6,257 nt of DNA from Ruminococcus sp. (GTDB lineage: Bacteria; Bacillota; Clostridia; Oscillospirales; Acutalibacteraceae): NCBI GenBank assembly GCA_004556705.1, contig SFGA01000061.1:1-6257 (forward strand), given 5' to 3'. Shown piece by piece: positions 5,331 to 6,257 of this stretch. A program made the translations under genes and the position numbers. The notes under the pieces are model-generated. The model saw only the letters and a program-made list of their open reading frames with translations. It did not search any database and was not told the DNA's origin. Each line of letters opens with the position of its first letter. Positions within the stretch are counted from its first letter, which is position 1.

Positions 5331-6248
5331 TTATCTCTCCATATCCTTGGAGACCGGCTTATACGGCTTTGCTTCAATACCGTCCAAAGACTTGTAAAAC
5401 CTCTCCGGATATTTGAACTTTTCCTCGTACTTACGAGCCAGTTCTTTCGGCATACTGAGAAACTTTTCCGACTCAATCGGTGCGTATGCAATGAAGAACT
5501 TGCCGGCAATAATGTCGAGCATTTCACGGTTGCTGTCGTCTTTTACATAACATTTTTCAATCTTCCAACCGTCCTTGCCGCCGTGTTCATCAGCCATATA
5601 TGCTTCCAGTCGCACACATTTATCCGAACCGTCAAGGGAAGAAGCATAGATAGAATATCCGCCCATACCCTCAATGAAAGCCTTATTGTTACTGCTGACA
5701 ACATAGGTTCTTTGTTCTTCTGTGTAAGGCTTGTCAAAGCTGTCAGCCGTAAAAACAATATATCCGGTCGTGTGGTTTCTTTCTTTTTCTGCCTGCCGGA
5801 AATGAGCTTTCAACTGCGGATAACTCATCTCAACATTCTCAGGCTCGGAATAAACAGCCCTGTTCAGCGGCAAGCCGTTCATCTTTCCTTCATCGTTGCA
5901 GATGATGGCAACCTCGTCCTCAAAGGGCATATATTCTTCAATATCTCCCTCCACAAGAGACTGCATTGCTTCCAGCGTATCCTCGATTTCAATGAGCTTC
6001 GGATACCTGCCCGGCTCAACGAGAATGACGGAAATCTTCTCCGGTGCTTCGACCTTTTCAAAGGTATCTTCGTGAATATTCAAAGCGAGAGAGCTTCCGT
6101 TTTCCCAACTCATATGAATCTGTCCGGCGTCGTCAACGAACTTAACCGTTCCTTTCAGACCGTAGGGCATTTGACTTTCGCCAGCCATTTCAGTGAGTAC
6201 AATCTGCGTACCCTCCGGGTACATTTCTCTGATTTCTTTTAGTTTCAT
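5331..6248 (-). CDS. DUF4314- and DUF3846-containing protein of a conjugative element, 305 aa
   Basis: Residues about 10-66 (GTQIVLTEMAGESQMP, GLKGTVKFVDDAGQIHMSWE, NGSSLALN) match the DUF4314 pattern, a small beta-rich domain. Residues about 71-133 (ISVILVEPGRYPKLIEIED, CNDEGKMNGLPLNRAVY) match the first part of DUF3846. The expected end of DUF3846 appears only at about 223-260 (LDIIAGKFFIAYAPIESE, ELARKYEEKF). Between them, at about 140-218, lies another segment (YIVFTADSFDKPYTEE, GGYSIYASSLDGSD, GGKDGWKIEKCYV) that I have seen in similar mobile-element proteins but cannot name. The function is unknown; such proteins are usually accessory genes of conjugative elements. The ATG is 9 bases from the window edge, so its ribosome binding site and promoter are not fully visible. 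The ORF ends TAA at 5333-5331, 134 bases before the next gene. Confidence 0.82.
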   Translation of the reverse strand: MKLKEIREMYPEGTQIVLTEMAGESQMPYGLKGTVKFVDDAGQIHMSWENGSSLALNIHEDTFEKVEAPEKISVILVEPGRYPKLIEIEDTLEAMQSLVEGDIEEYMPFEDEVAIICNDEGKMNGLPLNRAVYSEPENVEMSYPQLKAHFRQAEKERNHTTGYIVFTADSFDKPYTEEQRTYVVSSNNKAFIEGMGGYSIYASSLDGSDKCVRLEAYMADEHGGKDGWKIEKCYVKDDSNREMLDIIAGKFFIAYAPIESEKFLSMPKELARKYEEKFKYPERFYKSLDGIEAKPYKPVSKDMER

Positions 6249-6257
6249 CGTGCAAAA

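Noticed and set aside
5583..6242. A 219-codon plus-strand open frame
   Set aside because: It is the antisense shadow of the DUF4314/DUF3846 gene. It has no convincing ribosome binding site and no recognisable domain.

Overview
The window looks like the mobilization and coupling part of an integrative and conjugative element from a Gram-positive, Clostridia-type (probably gut Firmicute) host. I infer this from family content: a MobC/MOBP-type relaxase pair, a PcfB-like protein, an ArdC-like protein and a VirD4 coupling protein of the kind found in Tn1549/CTn-like elements of Clostridioides and its relatives. Base composition is moderate, and AGGAG-type ribosome binding sites are strong. No resistance or other cargo gene, tRNA, rRNA, CRISPR array or insertion sequence is visible.

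All real genes lie on the minus strand, so transcription runs from right to left. From the right edge: a 305-aa DUF4314/DUF3846-type protein (6248-5331); a 134-bp intergenic region full of inverted repeats, my best candidate for an oriT (5197-5330); a 47-aa DUF3789-like membrane peptide (5196-5053); MobC (5072-4731); the relaxase (4740-3370); a PcfB/DUF3801 protein (3386-2592); an ArdC-like protein with a degenerate zincin motif (2586-1702); a 67-aa protein of unknown function (1692-1489); and the VirD4/TraG coupling protein, which starts at about 1502 and runs off the left edge. From the 47-aa peptide onward the genes overlap or are separated by fewer than 10 bases, so they form one compact operon.

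Working model, from family knowledge: MobC and the relaxase assemble on oriT and nick it. The coupling protein passes the relaxase-DNA complex to the mating channel, which would be encoded beyond the left edge. The ArdC-like protein may protect or coat the incoming single strand. PcfB is a conserved companion of this system.

The most notable sequence observation is a 26-bp tandem duplication (382-433) inside the coupling-protein gene. It shifts the reading frame and ends the protein just before the segment carrying the Walker B motif. Removing one copy restores a continuous VirD4 frame to the window edge. The two copies differ only at one synonymous position. The allele could be truly inactive or unstable, or this could be an assembly artefact joining two strain alleles. 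I found no clearly new biological system. The rest is a recognisable conjugation module with some unusual details.
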